Source of the DNA: Rallus limicola
Taxonomy: Eukaryota; Chordata; Aves; Gruiformes; Rallidae
DNA: 64,000 nt
Direction of reading: 5' to 3'
NCBI GenBank assembly: GCA_022605955.1
Contig: JAKCOZ010000226.1
Location: 248,001-312,000, forward strand
Below the pieces are notes generated by a model. That model was not told where the DNA came from. It saw nothing but the letters and a program-made list of their open reading frames with translations, and ran no database searches. A program made the translations under genes and the position numbers. Numbering within the stretch: the first letter of the stretch is position 1; each line of letters begins with the position of its first letter. Shown here piece after piece: positions 44,915 to 56,001 of the stretch.

Positions 44915-47900
44915 ATGCCTTTCAGGCCTAGCTTCTTTACTTTGGGAGCTATTGCTGGACGTTTAGCATGTTTTGAACTGCAGTCAGCTAGGGCCGAGAA
45001 AAGCACCGTAGGAGGTTCCAGGCATGTTCCCTCTTTCCAGGCAAAGGAAAAGGCTGAGAGCCAAAGTGACAGGGTCTGCTCGTGTGTCCTGTTAGGAGGT
45101 TTCAGACAAGCTATGCCTTTCAGGCCTAGCTTCTTTACTTTGGGAGTTATTGCTGGACGTTTAGCATGTTTTGAACTGCAGTCTGCTAGGGCCGAGAAAA
45201 GCACCGTAGGAGGTTCCAGGCACGTTCCCTCTTTCCAGGCAAAGGAAAAGGCTGAGAGCCAAAGTGACAGGGTCTGCTCGTGTGTCCTGTTAGGAGGTTT
45301 CAGACACGCTATGCCTTTCAGGCCTAGCTTCTTTACTTTGGGAGCTATTGCTGGACGTTTAGCATGTTTTGAACTGCAGTCTGCTAGGGCCGAGAAAAGC
45401 ACCGTAGGAGGTTCCAGGCATGTTCCCTCTTTCCGGGCAAAGGAAAAGGCTGAGAGCCAAAGTGACAGGGTCTGCTCGTGTGTCCTGTTAGGAGGTTTCA
45501 GACAAGCTATGCCTTTCAGGCCTAGCTTCTTTACTTTGGGAGTTATTGCTGGACGTTTAGCATGTTTTGAACTGCAGTCTGCTAGGGCCGAGAAAAGCAG
45601 CGTAGCAGGTTCCAGGCATGTTCCCTCTTTCCAGGCAAAGGAAAAGGCTGAGAGCCAAAGTGACAGGGTCTGCTCGTGTGTCCTGTTAGGAGGTTTCAGA
45701 CAAGCTATGCCTTTCCGGCCTAGCTTCTTTAATTTGGGAGCTATTGCTGGACGTTTAGCATGTTTTGAACTGCAGTCTGCTAGGGCCGAGAAAAGCACCG
45801 TAGGAGGTTCCAGGCATGTTCCCTCTTTCCAGGCAAAGGAAAAGGCTGAGAGCCAAAGTGACAGGGTCTGCTCGTGTGTCCTGTTAGGAGGTTTCAGACA
45901 AGCTATGCCTTTCAGGCCTAGCTTCTTTACTTTGGGAGTTATTGCTGGACGTTTAGCATGTTTTGAACTGCAGTCTGCTAGGGCCGAGAAAAGCACCGTA
46001 GCAGGTTCCAGGCACGTTCCCTCTTTCCAGGCAAAGGAAAAGGCTGAGAGCCAAAGTGACAGGGTCTGCTCGTGTGTCCTGTTAGGAGGTTTCAGACACG
46101 CTATGCCTTTCAGGCCTAGCTTCTTTACTTTGGGAGCTATTGCTGGACGTTTAGCATGTTTTGAACTGCAGTCTGCTAGGGCCGAGAAAAGCACCGTAGG
46201 AGGTTCCAGGCATGTTCCCTCTTTCCGGGCAAAGGAAAAGGCTGAGAGCCAAAGTGACAGGGTCTGCTCGTGTGTCCTGTTAGGAGGTTTCAGACAAGCT
46301 ATGCCTTTCAGGCCTAGCTTCTTTACTTTGGGAGTTATTGCTGGACGTTTAGCATGTTTTGAACTGCAGTCTGCTAGGGCCGAGAAAAGCAGCGTAGCAG
46401 GTTCCAGGCATGTTCCCTCTTTCCAGGCAAAGGAAAAGGCTGAGAGCCAAAGTGACAGGGTCTGCTCGTGTGTCCTGTTAGGAGGTTTCAGACAAGCTAT
46501 GCCTTTCCGGCCTAGCTTCTTTAATTTGGGAGCTATTGCTGGACGTTTAGCATGTTTTGAACTGCAGTCTGCTAGGGCCGAGAAAAGCACCGTAGGAGGT
46601 TCCAGGCATGTTCCCTCTTTCCAGGCAAAGGAAAAGGCTGAGAGCCAAAGTGACAGGGTCTGCTCGTGTGTCCTGTTAGGAGGTTTCAGACAAGCTATGC
46701 CTTTCAGGCCTAGCTTCTTTACTTTGGGAGTTATTGCTGGACGTTTAGCATGTTTTGAACTGCAGTCTGCTAGGGCCGAGAAAAGCACCGTAGCAGGTTC
46801 CAGGCATGTTCCCTCTTTCCAGGCAAAGGAAAAGGCTGAGAGCCAAAGTGACAGGGTCTGCTCGTGTGTCCTGTTAGGAGGTTTCAGACAAGCTATGCCT
46901 TTCAGGCCTAGCTTCTTTACTTTGGGAGTTATTGCTGGACGTTTAGCATGTTTTGAACTGCAGTCTGCTAGGGCCGAGAAAAGCACCGTAGGAGGTTCCA
47001 GGCACGTTCCCTCTTTCCAGGCAAAGGAAAAGGCTGAGAGCCAAAGTGACAGGGTCTGCTCGTGTGTCCTGTTAGGAGGTTTCAGACACGCTATGCCTTT
47101 CAGGCCTAGCTTCTTTACTTTGGGAGCTATTGCTGGACGTTTAGCATGTTTTGAACTGCAGTCTGCTAGGGCCGAGAAAAGCACCGTAGGAGGTTCCAGG
47201 CATGTTCCCTCTTTCCAGGCAAAGGAAAAGGCTGAGAGCCAAAGTGACAGGGTCTGCTCGTGTGTCCTGTTAGGAGGTTTCACACAAGCTATGCCTTTCA
47301 GGCCTAGCTTCTTTACTTTGGGAGTTATTGCTGGACGTTTAGCATGTTTTGAACTGCAGTCTGCTAGGGCCGAGAAAAGCAGCGTAGCAGGTTCCAGGCA
47401 TGTTCCCTCTTTCCAGGCAAAGGAAAAGGCTGAGAGCCAAAGTGACAGGGTCTGCTCGTGTGTCCTGTTAGGAGGTTTCAGACAAGCTATGCCTTTCAGG
47501 CCTAGCTTCTTTAATTTGGGAGCTATTGCTGGACGTTTAGCATGTTTTGAACTGCAGTCTGCTAGGGCCGAGAAAAGCACCGTAGGAGGTTCCAGGCATG
47601 TTCCCTCTTTCCAGGCAAAGGAAAAGGCTGAGAGCCAAAGTGACAGGGTCTGCTCGTGTGTCCTGTTAGGAGGTTTCAGACAAGCTATGCCTTTCAGGCC
47701 TAGCTTCTTTACTTTGGGAGTTATTGCTGGACGTTTAGCATGTTTTGAACTGCAGTCTGCTAGGGCCGAGAAAAGCACCGTAGGAGGTTCCAGGCATGTT
47801 CCCTCTTTCCAGGCAAAGGAAAAGGCTGAGAGCCAAAGTGACAGGGTCTGCTCGTGTGTCCTGTTAGGAGGTTTCAGACAAGCTATGCCTTTCAGGCCTA

Positions 47901-48280
47901 GCTTCTTTACTTTGGGAGTTATTGCTGGACGTTTAGCATGTTTTGAACTGCAGTCTGCTAGGGCCGAGAAAAGCACCGTAGGAGGTTCCAGGCATGTTCC
48001 CTCTTTCCAGGCAAAGGAAAAGGCTGAGAGCCAAAGTGACAGGGTCTGCTCGTGTGTCCTGTTAGGAGGTTTCAGACAAGCTATGCCTTTCAGGCCTAGC
48101 TTCTTTACTTTGGGAGCTATTGCTGGACGTTTAGCATGTTTTGAACTGCAGTCTGCTAGGGCCGAGAAAAGCACCGTAGGAGGTTCCAGGCATGTTCCCT
48201 CTTTCCAGGCAAAGGAAAAGGCTGAGAGCCAAAGTGACAGGGTCTGCTCGTGTGTCCTGTTAGGAGGTTTCAGACAAGCT
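44915..48280. repeat. 17-monomer HOR, copy 1 (3,366 bp)
   Basis: The head is an A-type unit with m72 T>A (CAGTCAGCTA, 44986). It contains three 4-unit sub-blocks, each with: a V-type, in most with m111 T>C (GCACGTTCC); an A-type following m195 A>C (GACACGCT at 45307, 46099, 47089), usually with m125 A>G (TTCCGGGC); a V-type with m92 C>G and m98 G>C (GCAGCGTAGCAGG); and an A-type with m26 C>A (TTTAATTTGGG at 45732, 46524, 47514), two of three with m10 A>C. Sub-blocks are 792 and then 990 bp apart because one V-type is inserted. V-V-A closes the unit. Confidence 0.92.
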
Positions 48281-51200
48281 ATGCCTTTCAGGCCTAGCTT
48301 CTTTACTTTGGGAGCTATTGCTGGACGTTTAGCATGTTTTGAACTGCAGTCAGCTAGGGCCGAGAAAAGCACCGTAGGAGGTTCCAGGCATGTTCCCTCT
48401 TTCCAGGCAAAGGAAAAGGCTGAGAGCCAAAGTGACAGGGTCTGCTCGTGTGTCCTGTTAGGAGGTTTCAGACAAGCTATGCCTTTCAGGCCTAGCTTCT
48501 TTACTTTGGGAGTTATTGCTGGACGTTTAGCATGTTTTGAACTGCAGTCTGCTAGGGCCGAGAAAAGCACCGTAGGAGGTTCCAGGCACGTTCCCTCTTT
48601 CCAGGCAAAGGAAAAGGCTGAGAGCCAAAGTGACAGGGTCTGCTCGTGTGTCCTGTTAGGAGGTTTCAGACACGCTATGCCTTTCAGGCCTAGCTTCTTT
48701 ACTTTGGGAGCTATTGCTGGACGTTTAGCATGTTTTGAACTGCAGTCTGCTAGGGCCGAGAAAAGCACCGTAGGAGGTTCCAGGCATGTTCCCTCTTTCC
48801 GGGCAAAGGAAAAGGCTGAGAGCCAAAGTGACAGGGTCTGCTCGTGTGTCCTGTTAGGAGGTTTCAGACAAGCTATGCCTTTCAGGCCTAGCTTCTTTAC
48901 TTTGGGAGTTATTGCTGGACGTTTAGCATGTTTTGAACTGCAGTCTGCTAGGGCCGAGAAAAGCAGCGTAGCAGGTTCCAGGCATGTTCCCTCTTTCCAG
49001 GCAAAGGAAAAGGCTGAGAGCCAAAGTGACAGGGTCTGCTCGTGTGTCCTGTTAGGAGGTTTCAGACAAGCTATGCCTTTCCGGCCTAGCTTCTTTAATT
49101 TGGGAGCTATTGCTGGACGTTTAGCATGTTTTGAACTGCAGTCTGCTAGGGCCGAGAAAAGCACCGTAGGAGGTTCCAGGCATGTTCCCTCTTTCCAGGC
49201 AAAGGAAAAGGCTGAGAGCCAAAGTGACAGGGTCTGCTCGTGTGTCCTGTTAGGAGGTTTCAGACAAGCTATGCCTTTCAGGCCTAGCTTCTTTACTTTG
49301 GGAGTTATTGCTGGACGTTTAGCATGTTTTGAACTGCAGTCTGCTAGGGCCGAGAAAAGCACCGTAGCAGGTTCCAGGCACGTTCCCTCTTTCCAGGCAA
49401 AGGAAAAGGCTGAGAGCCAAAGTGACAGGGTCTGCTCGTGTGTCCTGTTAGGAGGTTTCAGACACGCTATGCCTTTCAGGCCTAGCTTCTTTACTTTGGG
49501 AGCTATTGCTGGACGTTTAGCATGTTTTGAACTGCAGTCTGCTAGGGCCGAGAAAAGCACCGTAGGAGGTTCCAGGCATGTTCCCTCTTTCCGGGCAAAG
49601 GAAAAGGCTGAGAGCCAAAGTGACAGGGTCTGCTCGTGTGTCCTGTTAGGAGGTTTCAGACAAGCTATGCCTTTCAGGCCTAGCTTCTTTACTTTGGGAG
49701 TTATTGCTGGACGTTTAGCATGTTTTGAACTGCAGTCTGCTAGGGCCGAGAAAAGCAGCGTAGCAGGTTCCAGGCATGTTCCCTCTTTCCAGGCAAAGGA
49801 AAAGGCTGAGAGCCAAAGTGACAGGGTCTGCTCGTGTGTCCTGTTAGGAGGTTTCAGACAAGCTATGCCTTTCCGGCCTAGCTTCTTTAATTTGGGAGCT
49901 ATTGCTGGACATTTAGCATGTTTTGAACTGCAGTCTGCTAGGGCCGAGAAAAGCACCGTAGGAGGTTCCAGGCATGTTCCCTCTTTCCAGGCAAAGGAAA
50001 AGGCTGAGAGCCAAAGTGACAGGGTCTGCTCGTGTGTCCTGTTAGGAGGTTTCAGACAAGCTATGCCTTTCAGGCCTAGCTTCTTTACTTTGGGAGTTAT
50101 TGCTGGACGTTTAGCATGTTTTGAACTGCAGTCTGCTAGGGCCGAGAAAAGCACCGTAGCAGGTTCCAGGCATGTTCCCTCTTTCCAGGCAAAGGAAAAG
50201 GCTGAGAGCCAAAGTGACAGGGTCTGCTCGTGTGTCCTGTTAGGAGGTTTCAGACAAGCTATGCCTTTCAGGCCTAGCTTCTTTACTTTGGGAGTTATTG
50301 CTGGACGTTTAGCATGTTTTGAACTGCAGTCTGCTAGGGCCGAGAAAAGCACCGTAGGAGGTTCCAGGCACGTTCCCTCTTTCCAGGCAAAGGAAAAGGC
50401 TGAGAGCCAAAGTGACAGGGTCTGCTCGTGTGTCCTGTTAGGAGGTTTCAGACACGCTATGCCTTTCAGGCCTAGCTTCTTTACTTTGGGAGCTATTGCT
50501 GGACGTTTAGCATGTTTTGAACTGCAGTCTGCTAGGGCCGAGAAAAGCACCGTAGGAGGTTCCAGGCATGTTCCCTCTTTCCAGGCAAAGGAAAAGGCTG
50601 AGAGCCAAAGTGACAGGGTCTGCTCGTGTGTCCTGTTAGGAGGTTTCACACAAGCTATGCCTTTCAGGCCTAGCTTCTTTACTTTGGGAGTTATTGCTGG
50701 ACGTTTAGCATGTTTTGAACTGCAGTCTGCTAGGGCCGAGAAAAGCAGCGTAGCAGGTTCCAGGCATGTTCCCTCTTTCCAGGCAAAGGAAAAGGCTGAG
50801 AGCCAAAGTGACAGGGTCTGCTCGTGTGTCCTGTTAGGAGGTTTCAGACAAGCTATGCCTTTCAGGCCTAGCTTCTTTAATTTGGGAGCTATTGCTGGAC
50901 GTTTAGCATGTTTTGAACTGCAGTCTGCTAGGGCCGAGAAAAGCACCGTAGGAGGTTCCAGGCATGTTCCCTCTTTCCAGGCAAAGGAAAAGGCTGAGAG
51001 CCAAAGTGACAGGGTCTGCTCGTGTGTCCTGTTAGGAGGTTTCAGACAAGCTATGCCTTTCAGGCCTAGCTTCTTTACTTTGGGAGTTATTGCTGGACGT
51101 TTAGCATGTTTTGAACTGCAGTCTGCTAGGGCCGAGAAAAGCACCGTAGGAGGTTCCAGGCATGTTCCCTCTTTCCAGGCAAAGGAAAAGGCTGAGAGCC

Positions 51201-51646
51201 AAAGTGACAGGGTCTGCTCGTGTGTCCTGTTAGGAGGTTTCAGACAAGCTATGCCTTTCAGGCCTAGCTTCTTTACTTTGGGAGTTATTGCTGGACGTTT
51301 AGCATGTTTTGAACTGCAGTCTGCTAGGGCCGAGAAAAGCACCGTAGGAGGTTCCAGGCATGTTCCCTCTTTCCAGGCAAAGGAAAAGGCTGAGAGCCAA
51401 AGTGACAGGGTCTGCTCGTGTGTCCTGTTAGGAGGTTTCAGACAAGCTATGCCTTTCAGGCCTAGCTTCTTTACTTTGGGAGCTATTGCTGGACGTTTAG
51501 CATGTTTTGAACTGCAGTCTGCTAGGGCCGAGAAAAGCACCGTAGGAGGTTCCAGGCATGTTCCCTCTTTCCAGGCAAAGGAAAAGGCTGAGAGCCAAAG
51601 TGACAGGGTCTGCTCGTGTGTCCTGTTAGGAGGTTTCAGACAAGCT
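48281..51646. repeat. 17-monomer HOR, copy 2 (3,366 bp)
   Basis: All markers recur exactly 3,366 bp later: m72 T>A at 48352 and m195 A>C at 48673, 49465 and 50455, with the same 792/990 spacing. One difference is visible, m46-47 CpG>CpA at 49911 (CTGGACATTTAGC). The unit after the last, at 51647, lacks the m72 head variant, so no third copy follows. Confidence 0.92.
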
Positions 51647-52636
51647 ATGCCTTTCAGGCCTAGCTTCTTTACGTTGGGAGCTATTGCTGGACGTTTAGCA
51701 TGTTTTGAACTGCAGTCTGCTAGGGCCGAGAAAAGCACCGTAGGAGGTTCCAGGCATGTTCCCTCTTTCCAGGCAAAGGAAAAGGCTGAGAGCCAAAGTG
51801 ACAGGGTCTGCTCGTGTGTCCTGTTAGGAGGTTTCAGACAAGCTATGCCTTTCAGGCCTAGCTTCTTTACTTTGGGAGCTATTGCTGGACGTTTAGCATG
51901 TTTTGAACTGCAGTCTGCTAGGGCCGAGAAAAGCACCGTAGGAGGTTCCAGGCATGTTCCCTCTTTCCAGGCAAAGGAAAAGGCTGAGAGCCAAAGTGAC
52001 AGGGTCTGCTCGTGTGTCCTGTTAGGAGGTTTCAGACAAGCTATGCCTTTCAGGCCTAGCTTCTTTACGTTGGGAGCTATTGCTGGACGTTTAGCATGTT
52101 TTGAACTGCAGTCTGCTAGGGCCGAGAAAAGCACCGTAGGAGGTTCCAGGCATGTTCCCTCTTTCCAGGCAAAGGAAAAGGCTGAGAGCCAAAGTGACAG
52201 GGTCTGCTCGTGTGTCCTGTTAGGAGGTTTCAGACAAGCTATGCCTTTCAGGCCTAGCTTCTTTACTTTGGGAGCTATTGCTGGACGTTTAGCATGTTTT
52301 GAACTGCAGTCTGCTAGGGCCGAGAAAAGCACCGTAGGAGGTTCCAGGCATGTTCCCTCTTTCCAGGCAAAGGAAAAGGCTGAGAGCCAAAGTGACAGGG
52401 TCTGCTCGTGTGTCCTGTTGGGAGGTTTCAGACAAGCTATGCCTTTCAGGCCTAGCTTCTTTACTTTGGGAGCTATTGCTGGACGTTTAGCATGTTTTGA
52501 ACTGCAGTCTGCTAGGGCCGAGAAAAGCACCGTAGGAGGTTCCAGGCATGTTCCCTCTTTCTAGGAAAAGGAAAAGGCTGAGAGCCAAAGTGACAGGGTC
52601 TGCTCGTGTGTCCTGTTATGAGGTTACAGACAAGCT
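51647..52636. repeat. Five A-type monomers with alternating m27 variant
   Basis: The units at 51647 and 52043 have m27 T>G (TTTACGTTGGG); the units between and after have TTTACTTTGGG, giving a short 396-bp alternation. From 52420 the sequence gathers private substitutions: 52420 A>G, 52562 C>T, 52566 C>A, 52619 G>T, 52626 T>A and 52700 C>T. The 52562 change makes a TAG in the long plus frame. Confidence 0.88.
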
Positions 52637-55600
52637 ATGCCTTTCAGGCCTAGCTTCTTTACTTTGGGAGCTATTGCTGGACGTTTAGCATGTTTTGAAT
52701 TGCAGTCTGCTAGGGCCGAGAAAAGCACCGTAGGAGGTTCCAGGCATGTTCCCTCTTTCCAGGCAAAGGAAAAGGCTGAGAGCCAAAGTGACAGGGTCTG
52801 TTCGTGTGTCCTGTTAGGAGGTTTCAGACAAGCTATGCCTTTCAGGCCTAGCTTCTTTACGTTGGGAGCTATTGCTGGACGTTTAGCATGTTTTGAACTG
52901 CAGTCTGCTAGGGCCGAGAAAAGCACCGTAGGAGGTTCCAGGCATGTTCCCTCATTCCAGGCAAAGGAAAAGGCTGAGAGCCAAAGTGACAGGGTCTGCT
53001 CGTGTGTCCTGTTAGGAGGTTTCAGACAAGCTATGCATTTCAGGCCTAGCTTCTTTACTTTGGGAGTTATTGCTGGACGTTTAGCATGTTTTGAACTGCA
53101 GTCTGCTAGGGCCGAGAAAAGCACCGTAGGAGGTTCCAGGCATGTTCCCTCTTTCCAGGCAAAGGAAAAGGCTGAGAGCCAAAGTGACAGGGTCTGCTCG
53201 TGTGTCCTGTTAGGAGGTTTCAGACAAGCTATGCCTTTCAGGCCTAGCTTCTTTACTTTGGGAGTTATTGCTGGACGTTTAGCATGTTTTGAACTGCAGT
53301 CTGCTAGGGCCGAGAAAAGCACCGTAGGAGGTTCCAGGCATGTTCCCTCTTTCCAGGCAAAGGAAAAGGCTGAGAGCCAAAGTGACAGGGTCTGCTCGTG
53401 TGTCCTGTTAGGAGGTTTCAGACAAGCTATGCCTTTCAGGCCTAGCTTCTTTACTTTGGGAGTTATTGCTGGACGTTTAGCATGTTTTGAACTGCAGTCT
53501 GCTAGGGCCGAGAAAAGCACCGTAGGAGGTTCCAGGCATGTTCCCTCTTTCCAGGCAAAGGAAAAGGCTGAGAGCCAAAGTGACAGGGTCTGCTCGTGTG
53601 TCCTGTTAGGAGGTTTCAGACAAGCTATGCCTTTCAGGCCTAGCTTCTTTACTTTGGGAGCTATTGCTGGACGTTTAGCATGTTTTGAACTGCAGTCTGC
53701 TAGGGCCGAGAAAAGCACCGTAGGAGGTTCCAGGCATGTTCCCTCTTTCCAGGCAAAGGAAAAGGCTGAGAGCCAAAGTGACAGGGTCTGCTCGTGTGTC
53801 CTGTTAGGAGGTTTCAGACAAGCTATGCCTTTCAGGCCTAGCTTCTTTACTTTGGGAGTTATTGCTGGACGTTTAGCATGTTTTGAACTGCAGTCTGCTA
53901 GGGCCGAGAAAAGCACCGTAGGAGGTTCCAGGCACGTTCCCTCTTTCCAGGCAAAGGAAAAGGCTGAGAGCCAAAGTGACAGGTTCTGCTCGTGTGTCCT
54001 GTTAGGAGGTTTCAGACACGCTATGCCTTTCAGGCCTAGCTTCTTTACTTTGGGAGCTATTGCTGGACGTTTAGCATGTTTTGAACTGCAGTCTGCTAGG
54101 GCCGAGAAAAGCACCGTAGGAGGTTCCAGGCATGTTCCCTCTTTCCAGGCAAAGGAAAAGGCTGAGAGCCAAAGTGACAGGGTCTGCTCGTGTGTCCTGT
54201 TAGGAGGTTTCAGACAAGCTATGCCTTTCAGGCCTAGCTTCTTTACTTTGGGAGTTATTGCTGGACGTTTAGCATGTTTTGAACTGCAGTCTGCTAGGGC
54301 CGAGAAAAGCACCGTAGGAGGTTCCAGGCATGTTCCCTCTTTCCAGGCAAAGGAAAAGGCTGAGAGCCAAAGTGACAGAGTCTGTTCGTGTGTCCTGTTA
54401 GGAGGTTTCAGACAAGCTATGCCTTTCAGGCCTAGCTTCTTTACTTTGGGAGCTATTGCTGGACGTTTAGCATGTTTTGAACTGCAGTCTGCTAGGGCCG
54501 AGAAAAGCACCGTAGGAGGTTCCAGGCATGTTCCCTCTTTCCAGGCAAAGGAAAAGGCTGAGAGCCAAAGTGACAGGGTCTGTTCGTGTGTCCTGTTAGG
54601 AGGTTTCAGACAAGCTATGCCTTTCAGGCCTAGCTTCTTTACTTTGGGAGCTATTGCTGGACGTTTAGCATGTTTTGAACTGCAGTCTGCTAGGGCCGAG
54701 AAAAGCACCGTAGGAGGTTCCAGGCATGTTCCCTCTTTCCAGGCAAAGGAAAAGGCTGAGAGCCAAAGTGACAGGGTCTGTTCGTGTGTCCTGTTAGGAG
54801 GTTTCAGACAAGCTATGCCTTTCAGGCCTAGCTTCTTTACTTTGGGAGTTATTGCTGGACGTTTAGCATGTTTTGAACTGCAGTCTGCTAGGGCCGAGAA
54901 AAGCACCGTAGGAGGTTCCAGGCATGTTCCCTCTTTCCAGGCAAAGGAAAAGGCTGAGAGCCAAAGTGACAGGGTCTGCTCGTGTGTCCTGTTAGGAGGT
55001 TTCAGACAAGCTATGCCTTTCAGGCCTAGCTTCTTTACTTTGGGAGCTATTGCTGGACGTTTAGCATGTTTTGAACTGCAGTCTGCTAGGGCCGAGAAAA
55101 GCACCGTAGGAGGTTCCAGGCATGTTCCCTCTTTCCAGGCAAAGGAAAAGGCTGAGAGCCAAAGTGACAGGGTCTGCTCGTGTGTCCTGTTAGGAGGTTT
55201 CAGACAAGCTATGCCTTTCAGGCCTAGCTTCTTTACTTTGGGAGCTATTGCTGGACGTTTAGCATGTTTTGAACTGCAGTCTGCTAGGGCCGAGAAAAGC
55301 ACCGTAGGAGGTTCCAGGCATGTTCCCTCTTTCCAGGCAAAGGAAAAGGCTGAGAGCCAAAGTGACAGGGTCTGCTCGTGTGTCCTGTTAGGAGGTTTCA
55401 GACAAGCTATGCCTTTCAGGCCTAGCTTCTTTACTTTGGGAGCTATTGCTGGACGTTTAGCATGTTTTGAACTGCAGTCTGCTAGGGCTGAGAAAAGCAC
55501 CGTAGGAGGTTCCAGGCATGTTCCCTCTTTCCAGGCAAAGGAAAAGGCTGAGAGCCAAAGTGACAGGGTCTGCTCGTGTGTCCTGTTAGGAGGTTTCAGA

Positions 55601-56001
55601 CAAGCTATGCCTTTCAGGCCTAGCTTCTTTACTTTGGGAGCTATTGCTGGACGTTTAGCATGTTTTGAACTGCAGTCTGCTAGGGCCGAGAAAAGCACCG
55701 TAGGAGGTTCCAGGCATGTTCCCTCTTTCCAGGCAAAGGAAAAGGCTGAGAGCCAAAGTGACAGGGTCTGCTCGTGTGTCCTGTTAGGAGGTTTCAGACA
55801 AGCTATGCCTTTCAGGCCTAGCTTCTTTACGTTGGGAGCTATTGCTGGACGTTAGCATGTTTTGAACTGCAGTCTGCTAGGGCCGAGAAAAGCACCGTAG
55901 GAGGTTCCAGGCATGTTCCCTCTTTCCAGGCAAAGGAAAAGGCTGAGAGCCAAAGTGACAGGGTCTGCTCGTGTGTCCTGTTAGGAGGTTTCAGACAAGC
56001 T
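52637..56001. repeat. 17-monomer block, first copy of the 7,323-bp-spaced duplication
   Basis: The block starts with an A-type having GAATTGCAG (PstI site lost, 52700) and m165 C>T. Then come the m120-m5 landmark pair (52835 and 53033), V, V, A, a V with m111 T>C and m159-region G>T (CAGGTTCTG, 53984), an A after m195 A>C (about 54018), a V with CAGAGTCTGTTCG (54378) and A-types, including GGCTGAG near 55488. It ends in a d-monomer at 55805. The landmark pair to the GGCTGAG unit recurs at 60158-62929. Confidence 0.88.
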
